Assembly (NCBI RefSeq): GCF_014655295.1
Contig: NZ_BNBI01000014.1
Location: forward strand, 124,001 to 188,000
DNA length: 64,000 nucleotides
Direction of reading: 5' to 3'
From: Streptomyces fumanus
GTDB lineage: Bacteria > Actinomycetota > Actinomycetes > Streptomycetales > Streptomycetaceae
A program made the position numbers and the translations under genes. A model generated the notes under the pieces. That model was not told the origin of the DNA, made no database searches, and worked only from the letters and a program-made list of their open reading frames with translations. This document shows, one piece after another, positions 42,487 through 50,592 of the stretch. Every line of letters starts with the position of its first letter. The stretch's first letter is position 1.

Positions 42487-42522
42487 TTCTGCTTGATGGA
42501 ATACTAATTCCGCCTTGTGGAA
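42487..42522. promoter_or_regulatory. Tandem AllR-type operators between allR and allantoinase
   Basis: TTCTGCTTGATGGAA (42487-42501) and TTCCGCCTTGTGGAA (42508-42522) are 21 bp apart, matching the hyi and malate synthase pairs. Across six boxes the pattern is close to TTCYG-N5-YGGAA. The region serves divergent allR (start 42407) and allantoinase (start 42693). Confidence 0.78.
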
Positions 42523-42597
42523 ACGTCCAGGGCGCTCGCCCTGTCCACTTCCGGGCAGTGTGCCCCTTGACGGCACGGAAGCGGCGGGGCAACACTC

Positions 42598-42616
42598 CTT
42601 CAACAGAACGTTGAAG
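42598..42616. promoter_or_regulatory. Palindromic operator candidate upstream of allantoinase
   Basis: CTTCAACAGAACGTTGAAG has perfect 7-bp arms around AGAAC, 76 bp before the allantoinase start. It is the best copy of the TTCAAY-N5-GTTGA motif also seen at 1310-1325 and 40241-40256. Confidence 0.65.
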
Positions 42617-42692
42617 TCCGTTACGTGGCGGTAAACCCCGTTTCCCTGCGGTGAACCGGCAGGACAAAAGCGGCAAGAAGAGAGGGGTTCGG

Positions 42693-44030
42693 GTGTCCGA
42701 AGCTGAACTGGTGCTGCGCTCGACGCGCGTCATCACTCCCGAGGGGACGCGCGCCGCGTCGATCGCGGTGACCGGGGGGACCATCACGGCCGTCCTGCCG
42801 TACGACGCCCCCGTCCCGCCGGGCGCCCGCCTGGAGGACGTCGGCGACCACGTCGTACTGCCCGGCCTGGTCGACACCCACGTGCACGTCAACGACCCCG
42901 GGCGCACCGAGTGGGAGGGCTTCTGGACCGCCACCCGCGCCGCCGCGGCCGGCGGCATCACCACCCTCGTGGACATGCCGCTCAACTCCATCCCGCCGAC
43001 CACCACCGTCGACCACCTGCGGGTGAAGCGGAAGGTGGCCGCCGACAAGGCGCACATCGACGTCGGCTTCTGGGGCGGCGCGCTGCCCGGCAACGTGGGC
43101 GACCTGCGCCCGCTGCACGAGGCCGGCGTCTTCGGTTTCAAGGCGTTCCTGTCGCCGTCCGGCGTGGAGGAGTTCCCGCACCTCGACCAGGACCAGCTCG
43201 CCCGGTCCCTCGCCGAGATCGCCTCCTTCGACGGCCTGCTCATCGTGCACGCCGAGGACCCCCACCACCTGGCCGCCGCCCCGCAGCAGGGCGGCCCCGC
43301 CTACCGCGACTTCCTCGCCAGCCGCCCGCGCGACGCCGAGGACACGGCCATCGCGAGCCTCATCGCGCAGGCCAAGCGGTTCAACGCGCGCGTGCACGTG
43401 CTCCACCTCTCCTCCAGCGACGCCCTGCCGCTGATCGCCGAGGCCCGCGCGGAGGGCGTCCGCCTCACCGTGGAGACCTGCCCGCACTACCTGACCCTGA
43501 CCGCCGAGGAAGTCCCGGACGGCGCCAGCGAGTTCAAGTGCTGCCCGCCCATCCGCGAGGCCGCCAACCAGGACCTGCTCTGGGCGGCCCTCGCCGACGG
43601 CACGATCGACTGCGTGGTCACCGACCACTCGCCCTCCACCGCCGACCTCAAGACCGACGACTTCGCCACCGCCTGGGGCGGCATCTCCGGGCTCCAGCTC
43701 AGCCTCTCCGCCGTCTGGACGGCCGCCCGCGCGCGCGGGCACTCGCTGGAGGACGTCGTCCAGTGGATGTCCGCCCGGACCGCCGCCCTGGTCGGGCTCG
43801 GGCAGAAGGGCGCCATCGCGGCGGGCCGGGACGCCGACTTCGCCGTCCTCGCCCCCGACGAGACGTTCACCGTCGACCCGGCCGCCCTCCACCACCGCAA
43901 CCGTGTCACCGCGTACGCCGGCCGGACCCTGACCGGCGTCGTGAAGTCCACCTGGCTGCGCGGACAGCGCATCGTGGCGGACGGCGAGTTCAGCGAAGCG
44001 AAGGGGCAGCTTCTCAGCCGGGTGGCCTGA
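42693..44030 (+). CDS. allB: Allantoinase
   Basis: A 445-residue cyclic amidohydrolase opening allantoin to allantoate. GTG 42693 is chosen because GAGAGGGG precedes it; a GTG 42 bp upstream would add 14 basic residues. Metal-site motifs are GLVDTHVHVNDPGRTEWEGF, FGFKAFLSPSGVEEFPHL (bridging carboxylated Lys position), LIVHAEDPH, VHVLHLSSSDALPL, and CVVTDHSPST with the final Asp. The sequence ETCPHYLTLTAEEV is typical of AllB. Its neighbours are allR (divergent) and allantoicase downstream. Confidence 0.95.
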   Translation: MSEAELVLRSTRVITPEGTRAASIAVTGGTITAVLPYDAPVPPGARLEDVGDHVVLPGLVDTHVHVNDPGRTEWEGFWTATRAAAAGGITTLVDMPLNSIPPTTTVDHLRVKRKVAADKAHIDVGFWGGALPGNVGDLRPLHEAGVFGFKAFLSPSGVEEFPHLDQDQLARSLAEIASFDGLLIVHAEDPHHLAAAPQQGGPAYRDFLASRPRDAEDTAIASLIAQAKRFNARVHVLHLSSSDALPLIAEARAEGVRLTVETCPHYLTLTAEEVPDGASEFKCCPPIREAANQDLLWAALADGTIDCVVTDHSPSTADLKTDDFATAWGGISGLQLSLSAVWTAARARGHSLEDVVQWMSARTAALVGLGQKGAIAAGRDADFAVLAPDETFTVDPAALHHRNRVTAYAGRTLTGVVKSTWLRGQRIVADGEFSEAKGQLLSRVA

Positions 44031-44050
44031 ACGGGGGACGGCGTGATCCC

Positions 44051-44116
44051 GACGGAGGCTCAGTCCGGCGGAGGTCCGGTCCGACGCTCAGCCCGGCGGA
44101 GGCTCAGTCCGACGGA
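44051..44116. repeat. Short direct repeats in the allB-allantoicase gap
   Basis: CGGAGGCTCAGTCC occurs exactly at 44053-44066 and 44097-44110, with degenerate copies between. The remaining gap up to 44271 is Pro/His-codon-like, C-rich sequence with no convincing gene. No terminator is evident, so allB and the allantoicase gene may share a transcript. Confidence 0.5.
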
Positions 44117-44271
44117 GACGCGTCCTGGGAAGGCCCGGCCCGACAAGGTGCCGCCCGTGCACGCCCACCCCGGCGGACGGGCCCCTCCGCCCCCTCCGCC
44201 GCCCCACGGGCCCCACGGCCCCACCGACCACACCGACCCCGCCCGACGACCGAAAGGCAGACCTGATCATC

Positions 44272-45387
44272 GTGACGGCGACCTCGACCTTCACCGGCGA
44301 CGCGAACCCCTACTCGGGAGGCGACCCGTACGCGGACTACCGCTCCGCCGATCTCCCCTTCACCCACCTCGCCAACCTCGCCGACCGGCGGCTCGGCGCC
44401 GGTGTCGTCGCCGCCAACGACGAGTTCTTCGCCCAGCGGGAGAACCTGCTGGTGCCCGAGCGCGCCGAGTTCGACCCCGAGCACTTCGGGCACAAGGGCA
44501 AGATCATGGACGGCTGGGAGACCCGCCGCCGCCGCGGTGTCTCGGCCGACCACCCGTGGCCCGCCGAGGACGACCACGACTGGGCGCTGGTCCGGCTCGG
44601 CGCCCCCGGCGTGATCCGCGGCATCGTCGTGGACACCGCCCACTTCCGCGGCAATTACCCGCAGGCGGTGTCGGTCGAGGCCACCTCGGTGCCGGGCTCC
44701 CCGTCGCCCGAGGACCTCCTCGCCGAGGACGTGAAGTGGACGACGCTCGTCCCCCGTACCGCCGTCGGCGGCCACGCGGCCAACGGCTTCACGGTCGACG
44801 CCGAGCAGCGCTTCACCCACCTCCGCGTCAACCAGCACCCCGACGGCGGCATCGCCCGGCTGCGCGTCCACGGCGAGGTCGTCCCGGACCCCGCGTGGCT
44901 CGCCGCCCTCGGCACCTTCGACGTGGTCGCGCTGGAGAACGGCGGCCAGGTCGAGGACGCCTCCAACCTCTTCTACTCGCCCGCCACCAACACCATCCAG
45001 CCGGGCCGCTCCCGCAAGATGGACGACGGCTGGGAGACCCGGCGCCGCCGCGACCGGGGCCACGACTGGATCCGCTACCGCCTGGCCGACCGCTCCGCGA
45101 TCCGGGCGATCGAGATCGACACGGCCTACCTCAAGGGCAACTCGGCCGGCTGGGCGTCGGTCTCCGTCCGGGACGGCGAGGACGGCGACTGGCGCGAGGT
45201 GCTGCCCCGCACCCGTCTCCAGCCCGACACCAACCACCGCTTCGTCCTGCCGGAGCAGGCCGTCGGCACGCACGCGCGCGTGGACATCTTCCCCGACGGC
45301 GGCATCTCCCGGCTGCGTCTCTTCGGCTCCCTGACCGAGGACGGGGCGGCCCACCTGTCCGCCCGCCACCAGGAGCTGGGCGGCTGA
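44272..45387 (+). CDS. alc: Allantoicase
   Basis: A 371-residue enzyme hydrolysing allantoate to ureidoglycolate and urea. It consists of two homologous jelly-roll repeats: the first contains KIMDGWETRRRRG, DWALVRLGAPGVIRGIVVDT, AHFRGNYP and HLRVNQHPDGGIARLRVHGE; the second repeats MDDGWETRRRRDRGHDWIRY, AIEIDTAYLKGN and RVDIFPDGGISRLRLFG. This duplication is the family hallmark. The start is GTG. It completes the allantoin arm; ureidoglycolate lyase is not seen in the window. Confidence 0.95.
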   Translation: MTATSTFTGDANPYSGGDPYADYRSADLPFTHLANLADRRLGAGVVAANDEFFAQRENLLVPERAEFDPEHFGHKGKIMDGWETRRRRGVSADHPWPAEDDHDWALVRLGAPGVIRGIVVDTAHFRGNYPQAVSVEATSVPGSPSPEDLLAEDVKWTTLVPRTAVGGHAANGFTVDAEQRFTHLRVNQHPDGGIARLRVHGEVVPDPAWLAALGTFDVVALENGGQVEDASNLFYSPATNTIQPGRSRKMDDGWETRRRRDRGHDWIRYRLADRSAIRAIEIDTAYLKGNSAGWASVSVRDGEDGDWREVLPRTRLQPDTNHRFVLPEQAVGTHARVDIFPDGGISRLRLFGSLTEDGAAHLSARHQELGG

Positions 45388-45427
45388 GCCGACCGGGTGC
45401 GCCGGTCCGCGCGGACCGGCGCACCCG

Positions 45428-45523
45428 AGGCCACCGCCACCGCCACCGCCACCGTCAGCGCGCCACCGTCACCGCCGTCAGCGCCGCCATCGTCACCGCC
45501 GTAGCGGAACCTTTTCTTCCGCT
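45428..45523. repeat. ACC(GCC)-type microsatellite followed by a hairpin before the AIM24 gene
   Basis: A CCACCG/CCGTCA trinucleotide-like array (about 45428-45500) leads into AGCGGAA - CCTTTTC - TTCCGCT (45503-45523), a perfect 7-bp inverted repeat 17 bp before the GTG at 45541. It could be an operator or a 5' hairpin. Confidence 0.55.
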
Positions 45524-45540
45524 CGGCTCGTTCACCTCTT

Positions 45541-46368
45541 GTGACACTTCAGCAAGAGATCGTCGGCAACGCCATGCAGATGGCGGTCGTCAACCTGCGC
45601 CCCGGCCAGACCGTGTACTGCGAGGCCGGGAAGTTCCTGTTCAAGACGTCGAACGTCACCATGGAGACCCGGCTGTCCGGCCCCTCCGGCGGCGGACAGC
45701 AGCCCCAGGGCGGCGCGGGGGGCGCGGGGAGCGCGGGCATGGGCGGCCTGTTGCGGCAGGCCATGGGCACCGCCATGCAGGTCGGCCAGCGCGCCCTGGC
45801 CGGCGAGTCCCTGGCGTTCCAGTACTTCACCTCCCAGGGCGGCGAGGGCACCGTCGGCTTCGCGGGCGTGCTGCCCGGCGAGATGCGTGCCCTGGAGCTG
45901 GATGGCACGCGCGCGTGGTTCGCGGAGAAGGACGCCTTCGTGGCCGCCGAGTCCACCGTCGACTTCAGCATCGCCTTCCAGGGCGGCCGCACCGGGATGA
46001 GCGGCGGCGAGGGCTTCGTGCTGGAGAAGTTCACCGGGCACGGCACGGTGATCATCGCGGGGGCCGGCAACTTCATCGACCTGGACCCCGCCGACTTCGG
46101 CGGCCGCATCGAGGTCGACACCGGCTGCGTCGTCGCCTTCGAGGAGGGCATCCGGTACGGCGTCCAGCGCGTCGGCGGCCTCAACCGCCAGGGCCTGATG
46201 AACGCCGTCTTCGGCGGCGAGGGCCTGTCCCTGGCCACCCTGGAGGGCAGCGGGCGGGTCATCCTCCAGTCGCTGACCATCGAGAGCCTCGCCAACGCCC
46301 TCAAGAAGGCCCAGGGCGGCGACAAGCAGGGCCCGACCGGCGGCCTGTTCTCCACCCGCACCGGCTGA
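45541..46368 (+). CDS. AIM24-family protein (TIGR00266-like)
   Basis: A 275-residue beta-rich protein from GTG 45541. It opens with MTLQQEIVGNAMQMAVVNLR and PGQTVYCEAGKFLFKT, the AIM24 start. A Gly/Gln-rich insert follows (GPSGGGQQPQGGAGGAGSAG), then AFQYFTSQGGEGTVGFAGVL, FTGHGTVIIAGAGNFIDLDP and the ending GGEGLSLATLEGSGRVILQS. Bacterial members form trimers of stacked beta-sheets; the biological role is not established. No clear ribosome binding site precedes the GTG, so translation might be leaderless or depend on the hairpin at 45503-45523. Confidence 0.85.
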   Translation: MTLQQEIVGNAMQMAVVNLRPGQTVYCEAGKFLFKTSNVTMETRLSGPSGGGQQPQGGAGGAGSAGMGGLLRQAMGTAMQVGQRALAGESLAFQYFTSQGGEGTVGFAGVLPGEMRALELDGTRAWFAEKDAFVAAESTVDFSIAFQGGRTGMSGGEGFVLEKFTGHGTVIIAGAGNFIDLDPADFGGRIEVDTGCVVAFEEGIRYGVQRVGGLNRQGLMNAVFGGEGLSLATLEGSGRVILQSLTIESLANALKKAQGGDKQGPTGGLFSTRTG

Positions 46369-46414
46369 TACGGCCCGTACGCCGGCTGCTACGGCCCACC
46401 GCGCGCCGGAGCTG

Positions 46415-46458
46415 CCTCGCCCCGCGGCCGGTTGGAGTGGGGGGTCCGCGGGGCGAGG
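46415..46458. terminator. Bidirectional terminator hairpin
   Basis: CCTCGCCCCGCGG (46415-46427) pairs perfectly over 13 bp with CCGCGGGGCGAGG (46446-46458), between the convergent AIM24 and RNase genes. Confidence 0.75.
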
Positions 46459-46477
46459 GGTCTGACGCGGCGCCGGC

Positions 46478-46873
46478 TCAGCAGGTGTGGTCGATCAGGT
46501 CGAACGACACATAGTGGTCCGCGGTGTAGTAGTCCTCCCGGTACTCCTCGCCGGTGACGATGCGGCGGGCGCCACGGGTGGGGGAGCCGGGCGTGATCAC
46601 GGTGTACTCGTGGTAGTAGCCGCTGGTCCGGCGGGGCAGGACGCCCTCGCGGTTCTGGAAGACGGAACCGTCCTGAGCGTACGGGAAGGGGCCGCCCCGT
46701 GCGATGAGGTCCAGGGTGTCGTGGGCCTGGGAGGGGAGGTCGCCGTAGCAGACGCTCCCGACGGCCGCGGCGGACGCCTCGTCCGCGCCCGCCGTGCCGG
46801 TGCCGCCGGCCAGGACGGTGCCCAGGACGGCGACGGCGGCGCCGAGGCGGGTGATTCGTGGGGGGAATCTCAT
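46478..46873 (-). CDS. Secreted guanyl-specific ribonuclease (RNase Sa type)
   Basis: A 131-residue extracellular RNase. ATG 46873 follows ATGGAAC; signal residues (RLGAAVAVLGTVLAGGTGTA) end near AGADEA. The mature part is close to RNase Sa: VCYGDLPSQAHDTLDLIARG, GPFPYAQDGSVFQNREGVLP, SGYYHEYTVITPG with the catalytic-base Glu, RGARRIVTGE with the two active-site Arg, and DYYTADHYVSFDL with the catalytic His. The two conserved cysteines (VCYGD and the C-terminal HTC) form the known disulfide. It cleaves RNA after guanosine. No barstar-type inhibitor gene is adjacent. Confidence 0.93.
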   Translation of the reverse strand: MRFPPRITRLGAAVAVLGTVLAGGTGTAGADEASAAAVGSVCYGDLPSQAHDTLDLIARGGPFPYAQDGSVFQNREGVLPRRTSGYYHEYTVITPGSPTRGARRIVTGEEYREDYYTADHYVSFDLIDHTC

Positions 46874-47014
46874 GTTCCATATCATGACGCGCGTAGACGG
46901 TGGCATGTCAATGACAACCACATGAACTTCACCGTCCCCGTGCGGCACGTCTCCCCGGGCCGCCCCGCCGCCACCGGCCCGTCACCTCCCCCTCGGCCCC
47001 TGTCCGCCCTCCCG

Positions 47015-47215
47015 TCAGCCGGAGGCCCGGCTCTCCGCGGCGACGAACAGCGCGAGTCCCAGGACGACCAGCGCGACGCTCGCGTACACCTCACGGCCGT
47101 CGAGGAACGCGAGCTGCTGTACGAACCCCACGCGCCAGTCGGTGAACTCGTGCAGCAGACCGGCCGCGCCCTGCACGACGGCGACGAACCCCAGGAACTC
47201 CAGCAGCTTCTTCAT
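47015..47215 (-). CDS. Small two-segment membrane protein
   Basis: A 66-residue protein with two hydrophobic segments (LLEFLGFVAVVQGAAGLLHE and VYASVALVVLGLALFVAAES). There is no known family. It is transcribed in the same direction as the RNase gene 141 bp downstream but no link can be shown. Confidence 0.6.
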   Translation of the reverse strand: MKKLLEFLGFVAVVQGAAGLLHEFTDWRVGFVQQLAFLDGREVYASVALVVLGLALFVAAESRASG

Positions 47216-47394
47216 GGCACCGACCCTCACCCCCCGGCGACCGCCCCCGCATCGGTCACCGGGCCGGACCGCACCGACGCAAGTCGCTCTTCCCGCCCGG
47301 CCGGTGAGACGGAAGTCGGCGGCGCCGCGACATGAGTCGACGGCGCGGCCGGCGCGGGGGCGGGGGCGGCCGGCGCTGCGTAGATTGGCCGACC

Positions 47395-48648
47395 GTGACG
47401 ACAGACAGCGTTCCCACGACGGCACCCCCGGCGTTCCGGGTCCGCCGCTGGCTGCTCCCGTCCGCGCTCGCCGAGGAACTCGACCCGGACCCGGCCTGCC
47501 CCGGCGGACGGCCCCGGCGGACCGCGCGGGACTGGCTGGTCGACTTCGCCTGCTTCCTGTGCGCGGTCGCCCTCGGCCTGCTCGCCGCGGACGGACTGGC
47601 CGACGAACCGGGCCTGTCGAACGCCATGGCCGCCGCCGACCAGTGGATCGGCGCCGCCGCCGTCGCCGCGGTCTGGCTGCGCCGCCGCCGGCCCGTGGAA
47701 CTGGCCGTGGCGATGGTCCCCGCCTCCTTCCTCTCCGCCACCGCCGGCGGCGCCGCCCTGGTCTCCCTGTTCACCCTCGCCGTCCACCGGCCGTTCCGGT
47801 ACGTGGCCTGGATGGGCGGCGCCACCATCGCGCTCCAGCCGCTGTACTTCTGGCTGCGCCCCGACCCCGACCTGCCCTACCTGGGCGTCGTCCTCTTCGG
47901 GACGCTGCTCATCGGGGCGGCGGCGAGCTGGGGCATGCTCGCCCGGTCCAAACGGCAACTGCTGGTCAGCCTCCGCGACCGGGCCCGGCACGCGGAGACC
48001 GAGGCCCGGCTCCGCGCCGAGCAGGCCCAGCGGCTCGCCCGGGAGGCCATCGCCCGGGAGATGCACGACGTCCTCGCCCACCGGCTGTCGCTGCTCAGCG
48101 TGCACGCCGGCGCCCTGGAGTTCCGGCCGGACGCGCCCCGCGCGGAGGTGGCACGCGCGGCCGGCGTCATCAGGGAGAGCGCCCACGAGGCCCTCCAGGA
48201 CCTCCGGGAGATCATCGGCGTGCTCCGCGCGGGCGACTCCGACGACGCCGGCCGCCCCCAGCCGACACTCGCGGCACTGGACACCCTGGTCGCCGAGTCC
48301 CGCCGGGCCGGCATGCGGGTCACCCTCGACGGCCGGGTCACCGACCCGGCCGCCGTCCCCGCCTCCGCCGGGCGCACCGCCTACCGGATCGCCCAGGAGA
48401 CACTGACCAACGCCCGCAAGCACGCCCCCGGCGCGCAGGTCGCCGTGTCGGTCACCGGCGCGCCCGGCGACGGCCTCACCGTGACCGTGCGCAACACCCC
48501 GCCGGACGGCGAGGCACCGCCGGTCCCCGGCTCCGGGCAGGGCCTGATCGGCCTCGCCGAACGCACCGCCCTGGCGGGCGGCACCCTGACCCACGGCCCC
48601 ACCGCGGACGGCGGCTTCGAGGTACGGGCCTGGCTGCCATGGGGGTGA
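47395..48648 (+). CDS. Sensor histidine kinase, NarL-partner class (HisKA_3)
   Basis: A 417-residue membrane kinase. The GTG at 47395 lies 9 bp after TAGATT (47381-47386), a good -10, suggesting a leaderless mRNA. Four or five hydrophobic segments occupy about residues 45-190. The dimerisation helix with the phospho-accepting His is REAIAREMHDVLAHRLSLLS, followed by an HATPase domain with RIAQETLTNARKHAPGAQVA (N box) and GQGLIGLAERTALAGG (G box). No periplasmic sensor domain is large enough to recognise, so it may sense the membrane. It pairs with the regulator 60 bp downstream. Confidence 0.9.
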   Translation: MTTDSVPTTAPPAFRVRRWLLPSALAEELDPDPACPGGRPRRTARDWLVDFACFLCAVALGLLAADGLADEPGLSNAMAAADQWIGAAAVAAVWLRRRRPVELAVAMVPASFLSATAGGAALVSLFTLAVHRPFRYVAWMGGATIALQPLYFWLRPDPDLPYLGVVLFGTLLIGAAASWGMLARSKRQLLVSLRDRARHAETEARLRAEQAQRLAREAIAREMHDVLAHRLSLLSVHAGALEFRPDAPRAEVARAAGVIRESAHEALQDLREIIGVLRAGDSDDAGRPQPTLAALDTLVAESRRAGMRVTLDGRVTDPAAVPASAGRTAYRIAQETLTNARKHAPGAQVAVSVTGAPGDGLTVTVRNTPPDGEAPPVPGSGQGLIGLAERTALAGGTLTHGPTADGGFEVRAWLPWG

Positions 48649-48708
48649 GCGGCACGGTGACGAGCCGTCAACTCCCGTCCGCACCACCGCGCGTGATTAC
48701 GTGACCCC

Positions 48709-49389
48709 ATGACCGCGATCAGAGTGCTCCTCGTCGACGACGATCCGCTGGTACGGGCCGGGCTGTCGCTCATGATGGGCGGCGCCGACGACATCGAGAT
48801 CGTCGGCGAGGCCGCCGACGGCGGCGAGGTCGCCGCGCTCGTCGACCGCACCCGCCCGGACGTCGTCCTGATGGACATCCGGATGCCCGGAGTGGACGGG
48901 CTGACGGCCACCGAGCGGTTGCGCGGCCGCCCGGACGCCCCGCAGGTGGTGGTGCTGACCACCTTCCACGCCGACGAGCAGGTCCTGCGGGCGCTGCGGG
49001 CGGGCGCCGCCGGGTTCCTGCTGAAGGACACGCCGCCCGCCGAGATCGTGGACGCCGTGCGCCGGGTCGCGGCCGGCGACCCCGTGCTGTCGCCCGCCGT
49101 GACCCGCCGGCTGATGGAGCACGCGGCCGGTTCCACCGCCGACGCCCGGCGCGCACGCGCGCGTGCCCGCATGGCCGGGCTCGGCGAGCGCGAGCGCGAG
49201 GTCGCCGTCGCGGTGGGCCGAGGACTGGCCAACGCCGAGATCGCCGCGGAGCTGTACCTGAGCGTCGCCACCGTCAAGGCCCACGTCTCCCGCGTCCTGG
49301 CCGCCCTCGGCCTCGACAACCGCGTACAGATCGCCCTGCTGGCCCACGAGGCCGGACTCCTGGACGCATTCCAGGAGGAGGGGCACTGA
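48709..49389 (+). CDS. NarL/LuxR-type response regulator
   Basis: A 226-residue regulator. The receiver domain shows RVLLVDDDPLVRAGLSLMMG, phospho-acceptor Asp about 55 in VVLMDIRMPGVDGL, and LLKDTPPAEIVDAVRRVAAG. The C-terminal LuxR-type helix-turn-helix reads LGEREREVAVAVGRGLANAE then IAAELYLSVATVKAHVSRVL. It is the cognate partner of the upstream histidine kinase. Targets are unknown; no transporter or effector gene adjoins the pair, which otherwise often regulate a neighbouring ABC exporter. Confidence 0.93.
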   Translation: MTAIRVLLVDDDPLVRAGLSLMMGGADDIEIVGEAADGGEVAALVDRTRPDVVLMDIRMPGVDGLTATERLRGRPDAPQVVVLTTFHADEQVLRALRAGAAGFLLKDTPPAEIVDAVRRVAAGDPVLSPAVTRRLMEHAAGSTADARRARARARMAGLGEREREVAVAVGRGLANAEIAAELYLSVATVKAHVSRVLAALGLDNRVQIALLAHEAGLLDAFQEEGH

Positions 49390-49456
49390 CCTCGGCGGGG
49401 TGACGGGCGAGGGGCGAGGGGCGCGGGGTGAGGGACGAGGAGGGCGGCCCGGCGGG

Positions 49457-50491
49457 TCAGAGGCGGGGGCCGGCGGGGGCGAACTCCACCGCCCCCGGCA
49501 CCTCCGCGAGCCGTACCGGCCGGTGTGCGTGCCGGGAGAGTTCGCAGGCTTCGGCGATCCGCAGGGCCTGGAGGGCCTCGCGGCCGTCGCACGGGTTGGC
49601 GCGCTCGCCGCGCACCACCTCGACGAAGGCGCCCAGTTCCGCCTCGTACGCGGGCCCGAAGCGCTCCACGAAACCGGTCCACGGGGCGTCCGCGGCCGGC
49701 GGCCCGGTCGGCTCGGTGGACGCGATCGGCGTCCGGTCGCCCAGGCCGACGACGATCTGGTCCCGTTCCCCGGCCAGCTCCATCCGGACGTCGTACCCCG
49801 CGCCGTTCAGCCGGGTCGCGGTCAGGGTCGCCAGGGTGCCGTCGTCTAGGGTGAGCAGCGCCGCCCCCGTATCGACGTCACCGGCCGCGCGGGAGGCCGG
49901 CGGACCGGCGTCGGACCCGGTGGCGTACACCTCGACGGCCTCCCGTCCGGTCACCCAGCGCAGCAGGTCGAAGTCGTGGATCAGCGTGTCCCGGAACAGG
50001 CCCCCGGACGCCGCCAGGTACGCGGCCGGCGGCGGCTCCCGGTCGCCGGTCACCGCCCGTACGGTGTGCAGCCTGCCGAGCCGCCCGGACCGTACCGCCT
50101 CCCGGGCCCCGGCGTAGCCCGGGTCGAAGCGCCGCTGGAACCCCATCTGCAGAACCGTCCCCGCGGCCTCCACCTCGGCGATCGCCTGGAGCGTGCCCGG
50201 CAGGTCCAGCGCGATCGGCTTCTCGCAGAACACCGGCAGCCCCGACCGCGCCGCCCGCCCGATCAGCTCGGCGTGGGCCGGGGCCGCCGTCGTGATCACC
50301 ACGGCGTCCACGCCCCACCGGAAGATCTCGTCCACGCCCGGCGCCGCCGTCTCCCCGAGCCGCTGGGCCAGCTCCTGCGCCCGCGCCCCGTCCGCGTCCG
50401 TGAGGATCAGCGAGCCGACGTCGCGGTGACGGCTGAGCGTGTGAGCGTGGACGGTGCCGATCCGGCCCGTACCGATGACTCCGATGCGCAT
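49457..50491 (-). CDS. Gfo/Idh/MocA-family oxidoreductase, inositol 2-dehydrogenase-like
   Basis: A 344-residue NAD(P)-dependent dehydrogenase. ATG 50491 starts the Rossmann motif MRIGVIGTGRIGTVHAHTLS; a start 42 bp upstream is less likely. EKPIALDLPGT supplies the EKP motif with the catalytic Lys, and FRDTLIHDFDLLRWVTG supplies the downstream Asp/His pair. Such enzymes oxidise inositol or related cyclitols and sugars. It is divergent from a GntR regulator and next to a sugar ABC importer, and a GTCCGG-type operator lies between, so it likely catalyses the first step after uptake. Confidence 0.88.
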   Translation of the reverse strand: MRIGVIGTGRIGTVHAHTLSRHRDVGSLILTDADGARAQELAQRLGETAAPGVDEIFRWGVDAVVITTAAPAHAELIGRAARSGLPVFCEKPIALDLPGTLQAIAEVEAAGTVLQMGFQRRFDPGYAGAREAVRSGRLGRLHTVRAVTGDREPPPAAYLAASGGLFRDTLIHDFDLLRWVTGREAVEVYATGSDAGPPASRAAGDVDTGAALLTLDDGTLATLTATRLNGAGYDVRMELAGERDQIVVGLGDRTPIASTEPTGPPAADAPWTGFVERFGPAYEAELGAFVEVVRGERANPCDGREALQALRIAEACELSRHAHRPVRLAEVPGAVEFAPAGPRL

Positions 50492-50532
50492 GCCATCAAG
50501 GTGAGCGCCCCGCACCCCGCTGTCAATCCGCA

Positions 50533-50549
50533 TGTCCGGACAACCGGAC
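50533..50549. promoter_or_regulatory. GntR operator candidate between dehydrogenase and regulator
   Basis: TGTCCGGACA (50533-50542) is a perfect palindrome and overlaps GTCCGGACAACCGGAC (50534-50549), another inverted repeat. The identical 10-mer recurs at 51381-51390 before the ABC genes. Binding by the GntR protein encoded at 50593 is inferred. Confidence 0.7.
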
Positions 50550-50592
50550 TACACAACTTCCCGTCAACAACGCGCGGAGCTACGCTCGCCCC

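Noticed and set aside
45428..45500. CRISPR or VNTR-coded peptide in the ACC/GCC array
   Set aside because: It is a simple trinucleotide microsatellite without spacers and without a coding frame carrying a start and ribosome binding site.
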